In this document: positions 39,615 through 40,287 of the stretch, one piece after another
Layout: each line of letters starts with the position of its first letter
Position numbering within the stretch: the stretch's first letter is position 1
Virus record (IMG/VR): IMGVR_UViG_3300008110_004927
Span: 1 to 40,287 of that record
From: a virus
Length of the DNA stretch: 40,287 nucleotides
Direction: 5' to 3' (one strand)
Position numbers and translations under genes: made by a program
Notes under the pieces: model-generated
Seen by the model: only the letters and a program-made list of their open reading frames with translations
Databases searched by the model: none
Told to the model about the DNA's origin: nothing

Positions 39615-40258
39615 GAGCTCGAGAAATATTACCAGAAAAGTGGAGTACAAAATATAAACGCTCTATAAATTGTTCTAATCCTAAAGGATTTAGTCAAAAG
39701 GCGCACTGTGCTGGCCGTAAGAAAAATGAAAGCAGCAGCGAAGAAGAAGTTTATAGCAAAGAAAATAACTGGGGATTATCTTCAGAAGATGCCGAGCATT
39801 TGCTTCATCAACTAGATGATCCTGAATACAATATAACTAGAGAGTTCGATGATTATCCCGGATTTGAATATATGTATGAATATTACACTCAGCATTTTTC
39901 CGGAGGACAATATTTTTACGATATTCTCAAAGATGCATTAGAAGATATTAAAGACGGATATCTTGAAATAGACAAAGATGTTGACGAGGGTTGGAAAAGC
40001 AAAATGGCTGGTGCTGCGTTAGCTGCTGCCAATTTATTAGGAAGTCCTGCCCAGGCTGCAGAAGAACCAGTCAAACCTATCACTATTGCCTACGTGATGA
40101 TTGACGGTGAAATGAGAAAATATAATCTTGGTGATAGATTTTCTGATGCTAGAGAAGCAGAAAAATTTATCAGCGGAGTCTTGGACAAGCAAGGTTTACA
40201 AGGATATCAATTAGAAATTAAACATGGATATCCTAAAAAGAAAGATGGTGAAAAATGA
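39611..40258 (+). CDS. Putative head-packaged protein with masked signal-like segment
   Basis: This 215-residue protein repeats the layout of its neighbour. Residues 1-9 are MRAREILPE, then a basic Cys module (KYKRSINCSNPKGFSQKAHC, to about residue 38), an acidic domain (about 40-123), VDE/GWK (124-129) and an Ala-rich segment SKMAGAALAAANLLGSPAQA (130-149) with an AQA signal-peptidase-like end. The C-terminal cargo (about 150-215) has YVMIDGEMRKYNLGDRFSD and no known enzymatic motif. The shared plan suggests the cargo is delivered to the periplasm of the new host cell. The stop overlaps the next ATG. Confidence 0.6.
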   Translation: MRAREILPEKWSTKYKRSINCSNPKGFSQKAHCAGRKKNESSSEEEVYSKENNWGLSSEDAEHLLHQLDDPEYNITREFDDYPGFEYMYEYYTQHFSGGQYFYDILKDALEDIKDGYLEIDKDVDEGWKSKMAGAALAAANLLGSPAQAAEEPVKPITIAYVMIDGEMRKYNLGDRFSDAREAEKFISGVLDKQGLQGYQLEIKHGYPKKKDGEK

Positions 40259-40287
40259 GAGCCAAAGAGTTTGTTACGGAAAGAATG
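40255..40287 (+). CDS. Start of a third MRAKEF protein, cut by the window edge
   Basis: Only 11 codons are present, MRAKEFVTERM. The first nine residues repeat the start of the 38286 protein (MRAKEFITE), with conservative changes. The ATG overlaps the previous stop. It shows that the family of targeting-peptide genes continues beyond the window. Confidence 0.6.
   Translation, partial: MRAKEFVTERM

Noticed and set aside
1-40287. tRNA genes, CRISPR arrays, insertion sequences, integrase or attachment sites
   Set aside because: None could be recognised by reading. A tRNA search program was not available, so a diverged tRNA could be missed, but the near-complete coding density leaves little room.

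Overview
The window is a piece of a large lytic, T4-like marine bacteriophage (myovirus) genome. It is AT-rich, and almost every base is coding. Genes are short, mostly on the + strand, and overlap by ATGA or TAATG. Phage markers include a T4 gp44-type clamp loader ATPase, PhoH, a GroES/gp31-like co-chaperonin, a MazG-like pyrophosphohydrolase, very large tail-fibre proteins, a lysis cassette and repeated copies of a T4-like late promoter motif (nnTAAATA). The lipoprotein spanin implies a Gram-negative host. No photosynthesis gene, tRNA, integrase, IS element or CRISPR array is seen. No stretch above 300 bases lacks a gene.

Layout: 1-2230 ends one unknown gene and holds two tandem fibre paralogues. 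2231-5410 carries two glycosyltransferase-like genes, a QueD/PTPS-family gene and the UV repair endonuclease uvsE. 5399-7240 is a stress and metal block: a minus-strand EF-hand (dockerin-like) protein, Fe/Mn superoxide dismutase, IscU, an IscA-type carrier and a minus-strand zinc-ribbon protein. 7314-21196 is the fibre/structural block, including one 2585-residue protein. 21196-25980 holds small conserved phage genes, an orphan DnaE-like fragment, a co-chaperonin, a MazG-like enzyme, a short UDP-glucose-dehydrogenase-like enzyme, the clamp loader and minus-strand phoH. 26124-30112 holds a conserved gene pair, then GH19 endolysin, two spanins and holin-like genes. 30187-34484 is a dnaJ / peptide deformylase / clpA proteostasis operon. 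34490-40287 encodes a small structural protein, then a run of proteins whose first residues resemble the capsid-targeting peptides of T4 internal head proteins, with an ErpA-like Fe-S carrier embedded in the run.

Two regulatory layers are visible. Sigma70-type promoters (TTGACA/G, 17-18 bp, TATAAT-like) stand before uvsE, the 22918 operon and the dnaJ operon; two of them place the -35 box in the loop of an intrinsic terminator hairpin. T4-like late motifs stand before fibre, head and membrane protein genes. At six genes the promoter is so close to the ATG, with no Shine-Dalgarno sequence, that leaderless or nearly leaderless mRNA is predicted.

The most unusual inference is at 34903-40287. 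Several proteins start with MR-x-EF/L...E and carry internal VDE/LDE/LVE sites that resemble prohead-protease cleavage sites. Two share the order targeting peptide, basic Cys module, acidic module, (V)DE-GWK, alanine-rich signal-like segment, cargo; in one the cargo is LysM plus GH19. This suggests head-packaged, protease-processed proteins that are injected with the DNA and may then be exported to the periplasm. All functions are read from sequence motifs; no search was run.
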